64,000 bases of DNA from Lepus europaeus (taxonomy: Eukaryota; Chordata; Mammalia; Lagomorpha; Leporidae): contig NC_084830.1 in assembly GCF_033115175.1 (NCBI RefSeq), positions 117,206,709-117,270,708 on the forward strand, written 5' to 3'. Below, piece by piece: positions 47,877-56,729 of this stretch (positions within the stretch are counted from its first letter, which is position 1; every line of letters starts with the position of its first letter). A model generated the notes under the pieces. It did no database searches, had not been told where the DNA came from, and worked only from the letters and a program-made list of their open reading frames with translations. The translations under genes were made by a program, and so were the position numbers.

Positions 47877-47920
47877 GGAAAATGGAATTAAAAGATGTTT
47901 AGTCAAAAATTTGACCTTTT

Positions 47921-48230
47921 TTTTTTTTTATTTGACAGGTAGAGTTAGACAATGTGAGAGTGAGAGGAGAGAGAAAGGTCTTCCTTCCATTGGTTCAACC
48001 CCCAAATGGTTGCTACAGCCGGCGCTGCGCCGAAGCCAGGAGCCAGGTGCCTTCTTCCTGGTCTCCCATGTGGGTGCAGGGGCCCAAGCACTTGGGCCAT
48101 CCTCCACTGCCCTGCTGGGCCATAGCAGAGAGCTGGAGTGGAAGAGGAGCAGCCAGGACTAGAACCGGAGCCCATATGGGATGCCGGCACCACAGGCAGA
48201 GGATTAACCAAGTGAGCCACAGCATCGGCC
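47921..48230 (-). repeat. C-SINE
   Basis: Duplication CAAAAATTTGACCT (47907) and CAAAAATTTGAACT (48231). Confidence 0.92.
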
Positions 48231-48890
48231 CCAAAAATTTGAACTTTCGTATATGAAGTCCCATTAAAACGTTCAGGGAAAACACGTATTATGAAAACAC
48301 TATGCCTGGATTTCAAATTTCTGAACTAAAATAAACACCTCTTGCCATGAAAATTTTGAAGTACCTTTGTACATTTGAGTTGTTTAAGGCACTGCATCTG
48401 TGATAGTTTAACACACAGAACGAGTATGCTGTCCACTGCATAATATCAATTTTCACGCCCAGATCATCCTGGAAGTGCTCAAACACAGAGATGTATTATT
48501 AATTTTATTATTATTAGCATGTAGTCAGCACTGCCCCATGCAATGGATACTCAAATGCTATTTGCTAAATATCAATTTAAACTATATTTCATGAAAGATG
48601 AAAATTCTCATTTCAAAAAGCTGACATTATTAACTTAAGAACACTGATTGAGCATTGAGTAAAGGATGAAAATTAATAGCTTTGTTTTAGATCAACAACG
48701 TTAATAGGCCATGCTGACCCTTAATCATTTCCCAAGAATTGCTCTTGGCAGGAATCAGAGAATTGATTGTTCTCTATTTCAAAGCTTAGCCTTAAGAGTC
48801 TGTAATGAGAAAAGTCCACAGGAGTTCAAGGAATATTTAGATCTTTACAACAAAAAGATACTAAAAAAAAAAATGATAGGAATCATAACT
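48231..48890. other. Unique sequence, no gene seen
   Basis: No element recognised. Confidence 0.4.
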
Positions 48891-48894
48891 AATA

Positions 48895-48977
48895 ACAGCA
48901 TCATTTTTTCCTTCTTCGCCCCTTTCTTCTGGTCTGTCGGGTTTCCCTCAATAAACCCTTTCCCTTAAAAAAAAAAA
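48895..48977 (+). repeat. Possible polyadenylated LTR or transcript end
   Basis: TTTCCCTCAATAAACCCTTT followed 10 bp later by an A-run. It could be the 3' end of a retrocopy or LTR transcript. Confidence 0.35.
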
Positions 48978-49394
48978 GTCAATAGTTAAAACTCATTGAA
49001 ACCAATTAAAATGGAAACACCACATAGCAAAACTTATGGCATACAGCAAAAGCAGTACTACAAGGGAAGTTTATAAGTAACAAAGGAAGTTTATATCCAC
49101 ATTAAAAATCAGAAAAAAAATTCAAACTACCCAACAATACATTTCAAAGGCCTAGAACAAACAAGAACAAACATAACTCAAATAGAAGGAAATAAATGAT
49201 AAAAATTAGATCAGAACTAAATAAAAGATAAGCTTAAAAAATCCAACAATTAATGAAATGAAAACGTTTTTCAAAAAGGCAAACATAATCAATAGCTAAA
49301 CTTTGGCTAGGCTAAGAAAAAACAAGAAGCCTCAAAGTCACAAAATCAGAGATGAAAAAGCTTTCACAACTAACACCATAGAAATACAAAGGAC
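48978..49394 (+). repeat. Ancient L1 ORF2 fragment
   Basis: ACAGCAAAAGCAGTACTACAAGG and a lysine-rich run match L1 ORF2 between endonuclease and RT. Confidence 0.7.
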
Positions 49395-49712
49395 TGGGCC
49401 AGCATCGAGGCACAGCAGGTTGAGCTACCACCGATGATGATACCAGCATCCCATGTGAGCATTGGTTCAATTCCCAGCGGCTGCACTTCTGATCCAGGTC
49501 CCTGCTGGTGTGCCTGGGAACAGCAGGAGACAGTCCGAATGCTTGGGTCCCTGTACCGCGTGGAATACCCAGAGGAAGCTCCTGCCTCCTGGCTTCAGAT
49601 CAGCTCAGCTACAACCATTGCAACCATTTGGGGAGTAAATAAGCAGATGGAAGACCTCTCTCTGTCTCTCTCTCTCTAATAAATAAATAAATCTAAAAAA
49701 TAAAATAAAAAA
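49395..49712 (+). repeat. C-SINE
   Basis: Diverged sense copy with AATAAATAAATAAATC tail. Confidence 0.83.
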
Positions 49713-49844
49713 ACCCTACTGCTATACCTATTATAAATAAAATCATTTGGTTTTCAAAGAGATACAATCTAATTTAGATTCTAATAGTAATTTCTTCCAC
49801 CACTTTTGCTACTGGAGAATGGGATTACTTCTGAAAGTGGCTGA

Positions 49845-50170
49845 GGCCGGTGCCATGGCTTAACAGGCTAATCCTCTGCCTTGCGGTGCCAGCACACCGG
49901 GTTCTAGTCCCGGTTGGGGCGCTGGATTCTACCCCGGTTGCCCCTCTTCCAGGCCAGCTCTCTACTATGGCCCGGGAAGGCAGTGGAGAATGGCCCAAGT
50001 CCTGGGGCCCTGCCCCCGCATGGGAGACCAGGAAAAGCACCTGGCTCCTGGCTTCGGATCAGCGAGATGCGCCGGCCACAGCGGCCATTGGAGGATGAAC
50101 CAACGGCAAAAAGGAAGACCTTTCTCTCTGTCTCTCTCTCTCACTATCCACTCTGTCAAAAAAAAAAAAG
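49845..50170 (+). repeat. C-SINE, CAACAGGCTAATCC subtype
   Basis: Perfect duplication TGAAAGTGGCTGA (49832-49844 and 50171-50183). Confidence 0.94.
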
Positions 50171-50424
50171 TGAAAGTGGCTGAAATGATTATAGTTCTGT
50201 ATTTAAATCTATGCAAATACAAAAATAACTTCACATAGGATAGTGTTTCAAGCATGTAACATAAAGAAATCTGAGAAATACTTATGTGTTCTATTCCTCA
50301 CACCGTTAAGTGTGTATCTCATGCTGTTTTCCTATTTTGGTACTGATTTTTTAAAATTTTTATTGTGTAAACTGTTGCACATTTGAGACCTAAAGCATAT
50401 ATACACACACTTCAAAATGATCAA

Positions 50425-50722
50425 GGGGCTGGCATTGTGGTGCAGTGGGTTAAGCCACTGCACGATACTGGCATCCCATATGAACACTGGTTTGGGTCCC
50501 AGCTACTCCACTTCCAATCCAGCTCCCAAATAAGGCATCTGGGAAAGCAGCAGTAAATGACCCAGATGCTTGGGCAAGTGCCACCCATATAGGAAACCTG
50601 GATGAAGCTCCTGGTCTCTGTCTTCAGCCTGGCCCAGCTCTGGCTGTTACAGCTATTTGTACAGAGAACCAGTGGATTGAAGACCTTCCTGGCTTTGCCT
50701 TTTAAATAAATAAAACTTTAAA
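50425..50722 (+). repeat. C-SINE
   Basis: Sense copy with TTTTAAATAAATAAAAC tail. Confidence 0.83.
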
Positions 50723-51674
50723 AGTTCAAGGAGAATGAACTTTAAAGTTTATATTGATGGCAAAAATCTTCAAAATCTATGCTAATGAATGGTCTTCAAA
50801 AAGTTAATAAAATGCTATTATGAGAAAAGTACATAAAGATTTCAAATTTCTAAAATGAAAGAAATTTATCACTTAATTCCACTTTCCCAGAAAGTTTGCA
50901 GTCCTTCATACTTGTAAGCTTATAGATACGCAGAACATAAAGTCTCACAAACTTGAATGTTTTACATACTGGGCTTATAAATGAAAATTATATATTTTCC
51001 ACAACCTAAAGGTCATCAATAATAGACTTACTAAATGAACTCCAATTAACCCACTGATAGAATGGAATCAATACAGCCCAAAAAAGGAATACCTAGTTCC
51101 TTGTTTTTGTGCATCTACTGGTACACGATGGCCTACTTAACTGTTGGTGCACTGTTCCTGTGTTCATGTACCCACATTCACTGGTCAGGACCCAGGATCA
51201 GGGGATGCTCAGCTGGTTCACTGAAGCCTGTGTGATGAGGAGAGCAGGGCAGGACTTGGTTGGTGTCGCTAAAAATAGTTCTTATAGGTCAATTGAGACA
51301 ATGAGTAAATGTACTGAGAATAATGGGAGCTGGCTTTTTGTCACAAGTCTACAAATATGGGTAAGGGAAGTTACAATAAAATCTGCTTAAGATGAATGGA
51401 ATTGGTGGTAATAATGGCAAGCTTAAGCTTTTTCTGAGAGATGTTCAATAGATAAAGATCATGAAAGACAGTAAAACTGAAAAACTGTTCCACCTGGAAG
51501 CTAATGCAACATGGTAACAATGCCATAATAATCCTGGACTATATAAGTCTAAAAAAGACACTATTGGAACAACAGGTAAAATCTGAATAGTGTTTATAAT
51601 GGTATGGCAGAAATTATACCCCTGCATATATCTCAAGCATATATACCCAGAGGAAAGACAGGATAAATTAAATT
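50723..51674. other. Unique sequence, no gene seen
   Basis: No element recognised. Confidence 0.4.
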
Positions 51675-51935
51675 CTGGGACTGGCATTGTGGTACCATGG
51701 GTTAAGATATCATTTGTGATGCCAGCATCCACAGTTCAAGTTCCAGCTGCTCCACTTCCAATTCAGCTGCCTGCTAATGAATCTAGGAAAGCAGCCAAAG
51801 ATGCTCTGAGTGCTTGGGTGGAGACCTGGATGCAGTTCTAGGCGTCTGGCTTCAGGATGGGCCAGCTCAGTGAACCTGCTGGTAGAAGATCTTGCTGTCT
51901 CTCCCTCTCTCTAACTGTGCCTTTCAAATATTTTG
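51675..51935 (+). repeat. C-SINE, diverged
   Basis: Sense copy with reduced CT tract. Confidence 0.8.
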
Positions 51936-52009
51936 AAGCAAAAAATGTGGCTTAAGGATGACTACTGGAAAATCTGGAAAGAATACAGGCATTCTTTTTG
52001 AAAAAATTT

Positions 52010-52305
52010 CTTCAATTATTTGAGTTATGACAGAAAAAGAACAAGCTCCCATTCACTGGTTCACTCTCCAAATACCTGCCATCGTGGGGGCTGGAGCAGA
52101 AATAAAGCTCAGAGACAGGAACTAAAATCAAGTCTCCCTAAAGTTCCCAAAGGAACTCAACTACTTGAACTATCACCACTGCCCCCACCTTGCCAGGATG
52201 TGCATTCACAGCAAGCTAGACTTAGGAGTTGGGATAAGTAACTGAACCCACATATTTCAACATGGGATATGAGCAACTTTACCATTAGGCTAAATACCAG
52301 TCTTG
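52010..52305 (-). repeat. Old C-SINE
   Basis: Antisense copy ending CCATTAGGCTAAATACCAG. Confidence 0.75.
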
Positions 52306-52399
52306 AATATAGCAGGCATTCTTTATGTGGTATCAATTTTCCTGTAGGAATGAAATTTCATAGGAACAATTTTTTAAATTATGTTGGGGATGCCTGCTT

Positions 52400-52721
52400 T
52401 TTTTTCCTTTTTTTGACAGGCAGAGTTAGACAGTGAGAGAGACAAAGGTCTTCCTTCCGTTGGTTCACCCCCCAAATGGCCGCTATGGCTGGCGCTGCAC
52501 TGATACAAAGCCAGGAGCCAGGAGCTTCTTCCTGGTCTCCCACGTGGGTACAGAGGCCCAAGCACTTGGGCCATCCTCCACTGCCTTCCCGGGCCACAGC
52601 AGAGAGCTGGACTGGAAGAGGAGCGACCGGGACAGAATCCGGCGCCTCAACTGGGACTAGAACCCCGGGGTGCTGCGCCGCAGGCAGAGGATTAGCCAAG
52701 TGAGCCACGGCACTGGCCAAG
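52400..52721 (-). repeat. C-SINE inside the old C-SINE
   Basis: Duplication GGGGATGCCTGCTT and GGGGAATGCCTGCTT. Confidence 0.9.
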
Positions 52722-53002
52722 GGGAATGCCTGCTTCTAACATCAGAATACCTGGTTCAAGTCCTGACCAGTCCACTTCAGATACAGCTTCTTGCTGATGC
52801 ACTTGAGAGGCAACAGTTGATGGTTTCAAGTATGAGGGTCCCTACCTTCCACACATGAGACCCAGATGGAGTTTCTGGCTTTGACTTGCTTCTGGCTTTG
52901 ACCTGACTCACCTCCAGTTGTTGTGGGCAGTTGTAGTGGAATGAGAAGGCCATGCCAAGGTGGCCACTGGCAAGCGAGCGTCAGTTAGTCAGGAATGGCT
53001 TT

Positions 53003-53185
53003 GAAACTGCCTGGCGACGGGCTGTGATTGGATGGCTCTGGAAACTGCCTGGCAACAGGCTGTGATTGGATGGATTTGAAACTGCCTGGCGACAGGCTGT
53101 GATTGGATGGCTGTGGAAACTGCCTGGCAACAGGCTGTGATTGGATGGCTGTGGAAACTGCCTGGCAACAGGCTGTGATTGGTTG
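53003..53185 (+). promoter_or_regulatory. LTR tandem array, 5 units of ~37 bp (5' LTR)
   Basis: Each unit has the core CTGCCTGGCAACAGGCTG followed at once by TGATTGG. CCTGGCAACAG resembles an MHC class II X1 box (RFX site) and GATTGG is an inverted CCAAT box (NF-Y site). Some units carry GGCGACGGG instead of GGCAACAGG, differing at CpG positions. Linkers alternate between TTTGAAA and CTGGAAA or GTGGAAA, suggesting a ~75-bp dimer. Binding is inferred, not shown. Confidence 0.7.
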
Positions 53186-53225
53186 GGGTATGGACCGCCC
53201 CTTGACCAGATTGGCTGGTCTTGGC

Positions 53226-53255
53226 TATATAAGCTGTTGTACCAACTGTAATAAA
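53226..53255 (+). promoter_or_regulatory. LTR TATA box and adjoining AATAAA
   Basis: TATATAA at 53226-53232 and AATAAA at 53250-53255. A cap site ~30 bp past the TATA box would fall just after AATAAA, so the signal would be in U3 and R would be very short, as in known betaretroviruses. The 3' LTR has the same layout at 55110-55139. Confidence 0.65.
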
Positions 53256-53374
53256 CGAGTCTGCAGGCTGCTCGCCTCAAGCCTGCTCTCACCGGACTCT
53301 CGGGGTCTGTGTGTTGACTCCGCGCCTCTTGCCCCCACCACGCTGCTCTTCTCAGAAACGAACCCACTGCAACA

Positions 53375-53739
53375 TAGGCCCCTCGGCGTTTTGTGTGCTG
53401 TTCGGTTCTGTGAGGGTGAGCACAGAACCCCCTCCTACGCCCCTTTCCTTGTCCTCGGTCTAAGTGACCCCAGGTTAGCACACACCGCCCTGAAGCGTAC
53501 ATCGCTTCTCGGCTCCTCCTTTTACTTTCGGTTCGCCCGGCGAATTCACATAAGGGACTGATCATCCCAGAATTCGGAACCAAGTCATCTTCCCTCACTC
53601 GAGAGAGGTGACACTCTGGAGACACCGTGTGGGCATACGGCCTTGACCTAACGAATCAAGGAAGTCCCCCACTAAGCACAGGACATACGTACGATCTGAT
53701 ACACCACTATCTGTCTAGCATAGGGAAACCTCCCACAAA
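53375..53739 (+). other. ERV leader region
   Basis: Non-coding sequence between the 5' LTR and the first open frame. It starts TAGGCCCCTCGGCG, not a standard TGG primer binding site. It is richer in CpG than the flanks, in keeping with a young insertion. Confidence 0.5.
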
Positions 53740-54060
53740 ATGCCATCCACAGTTGAGGTGCTAGGAATTTGCTTTGTTACGGTAGCAGTGCTATACGTGT
53801 CTTTCCTCTGGCTAGAGTTGGCGTACCGTGCCGCTCTTAAGCGCTCAGACATGGGAAAGATACCCCCCTCTCAGAATCCTGTGCAGATTATCAAAGATAG
53901 TGAATCTGTGAGTGATAGGAGCCTGACACTCCAGGTCCCTGTCTCACAGACAATGGTTGAGGACTTAGGGAGAGAGAGCTCCGTCAGTGAAAAAAACAAC
54001 GTAGCAAACAAGGTAGCAATGCCTATTCAGCCACCCCCACATACCCGTGGGATGAACTAA
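53740..54060 (+). CDS. 106-codon ERV open frame with N-terminal membrane segment
   Basis: This is the first substantial open frame after the 5' LTR leader, so it sits where gag begins. It starts MPSTVEVLG and has a strongly hydrophobic stretch at about residues 6-27, followed by basic residues (YRAALKR). This reads as a signal-anchor or membrane-targeting N-terminus. The remaining ~75 residues are polar with no motif I recognise. Some intracisternal-type class II elements carry a secretory-targeting N-terminus on Gag, so a truncated Gag is one explanation; an accessory or chance frame is another. The frame ends at TAA 54058-54060, and a different frame is open beyond that point, so a frameshift is likely. 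I see no assigned function. Confidence 0.5.
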   Translation: MPSTVEVLGICFVTVAVLYVSFLWLELAYRAALKRSDMGKIPPSQNPVQIIKDSESVSDRSLTLQVPVSQTMVEDLGRESSVSEKNNVANKVAMPIQPPPHTRGMN

Positions 54061-54185
54061 GAGGACCTCTACACAATAACTCATGCGAGGTCATCCCATC
54101 CGCACCCAGTGAGGATCCCCACATTTGTGGCATTCCTCGGGCACCCCAATATCTCAGGGCAGCCGCTAGATCCCATGGCATCAGC

Positions 54186-54527
54186 ATGTTTGCTGTTAAC
54201 GTCGAAGTGTACGCAAAATTCAGGCCCTGGATTCCAACACCTGTAAAAAGGCTTCTATTAACCAAGGGTCGAGGATATGCTTGTGTCTTTCCAGAGAATG
54301 CGGAACAGCCCATTTGGGTACCAGCCAGAAACATTAAGCCTGCAACTGACAGCCAACCAGAACCAGCTGAACAAGACCGAGACTACGCCTTGTTAGCAGA
54401 TGCACCTGCCCTATCATCCTACCCTGAGAAACTGCCCAAAGCCACATCTGTTACCATTGTGTACCCCACTAGCTCTGGTCAGCCACTCCAATGGCCCACA
54501 GCCTGTGTGCGGTCATGCCATTCCTGA
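54186..54527 (+). pseudogene. ERV pol remnant: integrase C-terminal tail
   Basis: The frame contains GRGYACVFP followed ten residues later by WVPAR and an IKP-like end. This is the C-terminal end of betaretroviral integrase as I recall it. The catalytic core, reverse transcriptase and protease are absent, so the segment is a joint left by a large internal deletion. The frame is open upstream of the ATG (through at least 54000), where a PSAP tetrapeptide near 54100 resembles a Gag late-domain motif; this suggests that gag-derived and pol-derived pieces are juxtaposed. Downstream, env is not recognisable before the polypurine tract. It is not expected to be functional. Confidence 0.7.
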
Positions 54528-54728
54528 TAACCATTATTCCTCATTCCTACCCCTTTCTGAGCAAGCAATCCTGTGGTCTCTCGATTTGAGCGCTGGGTTA
54601 GTCAATGACGGGTAAGATCCCCTGGGGGACAACCTAAGACAGGCACAGCTGTGTACGGAGACCACATGGAAACGAGGTCAACAATGGTATGGCCAAGAAT
54701 CATGCCTCCCGTTGCTCAAAAATAAACG
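54528..54728 (+). other. ERV 3' internal region, no gene recognised
   Basis: This lies between the integrase remnant and the polypurine tract. No env motif or long open frame is visible. Confidence 0.5.
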
Positions 54729-54740
54729 AAAAGGGGGAAA
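54729..54740 (+). other. ERV polypurine tract
   Basis: The run AAAAGGGGGAAA lies immediately before the 3' LTR, the position and composition of a retroviral plus-strand primer. Confidence 0.8.
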
Positions 54741-55258
54741 TGTAGTGGAATGAGAAGGCCATGCCAAGGTGGCCACTGGCAAGCGAGCGTCAGTTAGTCA
54801 GGAATGGCTTTGAAACTGCCTAGCAACAGGCTGTGATTGGATGGCTCTGGAAACTGCCTGGCGACAGGCTGTCATTGGATGGATTTGAAACTGCCTGGCG
54901 ACGGGCTGTGATTGGATGGCTGTGGAAACTGCCTGGCAACAGGCTGTGATTGGATGGATTTGAAACTGCCTGGCGACGGGCTGTGATTGGATGGCTCTGG
55001 AAACTGCCTGGCAACAGGCTGTGATTGGATGGCTGTGGAAACTGCCTGGCAACAGGCTGTGATTGGTTGGGGTATGGACCGCCCCTTGACCAGATTGGCT
55101 GGTCTTGGCTATATAAGCTGTTGTACCAACTGTAATAAACGAGTCTGCAGGCTGCTCGCCTCAAGCCTGCTTTCACCCGACTCCCGGGGTCTGTGTGTTG
55201 ACTCCGCGCCTCTTGCCCCCACCACGCTGCTCCTCTCAGAAACGAACCCACTGCAACA
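54741..55258 (+). repeat. 3' LTR of the endogenous retrovirus
   Basis: Same structure as the 5' LTR but about 75 bp longer, because it has seven rather than five tandem units (54812-55070). TATATAA is at 55110-55116 and AATAAA at 55134-55139. Twenty-three extra bases (55259-55281, ending CGGCAACA) lie between the end shared with the 5' LTR and the GGCAGT duplication. Confidence 0.88.
54812..55070 (+). promoter_or_regulatory. LTR tandem array, 7 units of ~37 bp (3' LTR)
   Basis: Same unit as in the 5' LTR. The first unit reads CCTAGCAACAG, closer still to the X1 core I recall from class II MHC promoters. One unit has GTCATTGG in place of GTGATTGG. The array is two units longer than its partner. 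Confidence 0.7.
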
Positions 55259-55345
55259 TTGCGGAGAAATCAACGGCAACAGGCAGTAAATCAGTAGATG
55301 GAAGATCTCTTTCTTGCTCCCTATCACTCTTTCAAATAAGCAAAT

Positions 55346-55924
55346 CTTTAAGCAAAGCAAAATTAATATAAAGCAAATTTCAAGTTTAAAAAGAAACTGC
55401 AGAAAAACATGTATTATGCTACTTTTGTATAAGGGAGGACAGTGAAAAGTACAAGCATTTAAACACATGTTGTGTGAGCATATTCTTATATATGTACAGT
55501 GCTTCTAGAAACCTATGTTTTGCATTGGTTTCTTCCAAGATAGAAAATGGGTAGCTACAGAATAAGAATGTTTTTCACTTTATGAAACTTTTTAACTTTC
55601 TACTACTATATATGAATTGTTCTAAAAAAAAAAAAAAAAAAAAAAAAACTACAGTTTTAATTTCTTGGTGACCAAATGCAAGTGACAGGTTGACTAGAAG
55701 TATCTGGGAAACATCTACAAACAGAGGATATATTTACTGACTGCAATGTTCATATGCATGGAAGTACCACATAGGGAAACATCTAAAAATAGAGTATATG
55801 TTTACTGATTGGCTATTACGTATGTATATATGAATCAAAACATCACATAGCACATACAATATACAATTTTATAGGTCTGTGAAATTATTTAAATAAAAAA
55901 TAGAGGTAACTATCTGGTATAACA
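55346..55924. other. No gene; probable old L1 3' UTR from 55680
   Basis: ATATATGAATCAAAACATCACA recalls ancient L1 3' UTR. A poly(A) of ~27 lies at 55624-55650. Confidence 0.45.
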
Positions 55925-56177
55925 ATGTGCCACATGTGATGCCAGCAATCCATGTTGTAATGTTTGGGTTTCAATTTTACCTCTTCTGGTTACAGTTTCC
56001 TGCTAATGTGCACCCTGGGAGACACTAGTAATGGCTGAACGAATTGGGTCCCTGAAACCCAAATGGGAGACTGGGATTCAGTTTCTCTTTCCTGGCTTTG
56101 GCCTGGCCCAGTCATATTTGGGAAGTGAACCAATAGATGGGAGATCTGTGTCCCTATTTTTAAAATAAAAAAAAGAA
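55925..56177 (+). repeat. Old C-SINE
   Basis: Sense copy with TGCACCCTGGGAGACAC box and no CT tract. Confidence 0.75.
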
Positions 56178-56729
56178 ATAATCTCGGGTTTTAGCACCAA
56201 AAAATTAAGCAAGCAGTTTTGAATTCCTGCAATTCTATTTCAAGGGACCTAGGGTAGGACTCAAGTATCAGAAAAAAAAAATCCTCTGTTAATTCTATAG
56301 CAAATGCTTGGTAACTACTGATTGAATCAAATCACCCATAAATTAGGTGAATTAGGAAGTTAGAAACAAATACTTAGTGTTCAGTGAGGGAAAAAGATCA
56401 TAATCTGGAAAAAGAATATTATCAAAAGTGTAATCAGAAAATCTGAAATCAGGGTTTGCACTGATCCCTGAACACAACCCAAGTCACACAAGTCATCCAC
56501 CTTTCTGGTTTCCTTACTAAGGACTTAAGTAATATTACTGAGATTAAAGTCAATTGAAAATTACATAGAATAATATATTCAAATATTATGCATTCTTCAG
56601 AAGGAACATTCTACTTAAATATATAACAAGATTATATATTTATTTTCAGTAAAGAAATAATCAGTTGGTACAAGCAGATACAATACCTATAATATTCTAG
56701 ATCTCAAGTGGGAGGTTCACAGGTGTTCA
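56178..56729. other. Unique sequence downstream of MAT2B
   Basis: No element recognised. Confidence 0.4.

Larger units (their letters stand above)
52932..53374 (+). repeat. 5' LTR of the endogenous retrovirus
   Basis: The LTR starts TGTAGTGGAATG and ends ...CTGCAACA. U3 holds five ~37-bp tandem units (53003-53185), another inverted CCAAT box (GATTGGCTGG) and a TATATAA box at 53226-53232. AATAAA lies at 53250-53255. U5 is CT-rich. The first ~70 bases are identical to the 3' LTR. Confidence 0.88.
52932..55281 (+). mobile_element. Short class II (betaretrovirus-like) endogenous retrovirus
   Basis: Two LTRs (52932-53374 and 54741-55258) flank only 1.37 kb of internal sequence, against several kb for a complete provirus, so gag, pol and env are mostly missing. 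The class II call rests on three things: a 6-bp duplication GGCAGT at 52926-52931 and 55282-55287, an integrase C-terminal motif of betaretroviral type, and a polyadenylation signal just upstream of the expected cap site as in betaretroviruses with very short R. The two LTRs differ at about 4 of roughly 270 compared non-repeat bases, which suggests a fairly recent insertion. It landed in an old C-SINE. It cannot encode a replication-competent virus. No standard primer binding site is recognised after the first LTR. Confidence 0.85.
52378..55345 (+). repeat. Old C-SINE broken by a SINE and by the ERV
   Basis: Pieces at 52378-52399, 52722-52931 and 55288-55345 read as one old sense C-SINE (TGCCTGCTTCTAACATCAGAA ... 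AAATCAGTAGATGGAAGATC). Confidence 0.75.

Noticed and set aside
53003..53185. CRISPR-like spacing of 37-bp repeats
   Set aside because: Units are contiguous with no unique spacers and lie inside an LTR of a mammalian genome.
52981..53625. 214-codon minus-strand frame with repeated SNHSLLPGSF-like units
   Set aside because: It is the antisense of the LTR tandem array and leader; the repeat period comes from the DNA repeats.
52932..55281. Rabbit endogenous lentivirus
   Set aside because: The 6-bp target duplication, integrase tail motif and short R layout fit a betaretrovirus-like class II element instead.
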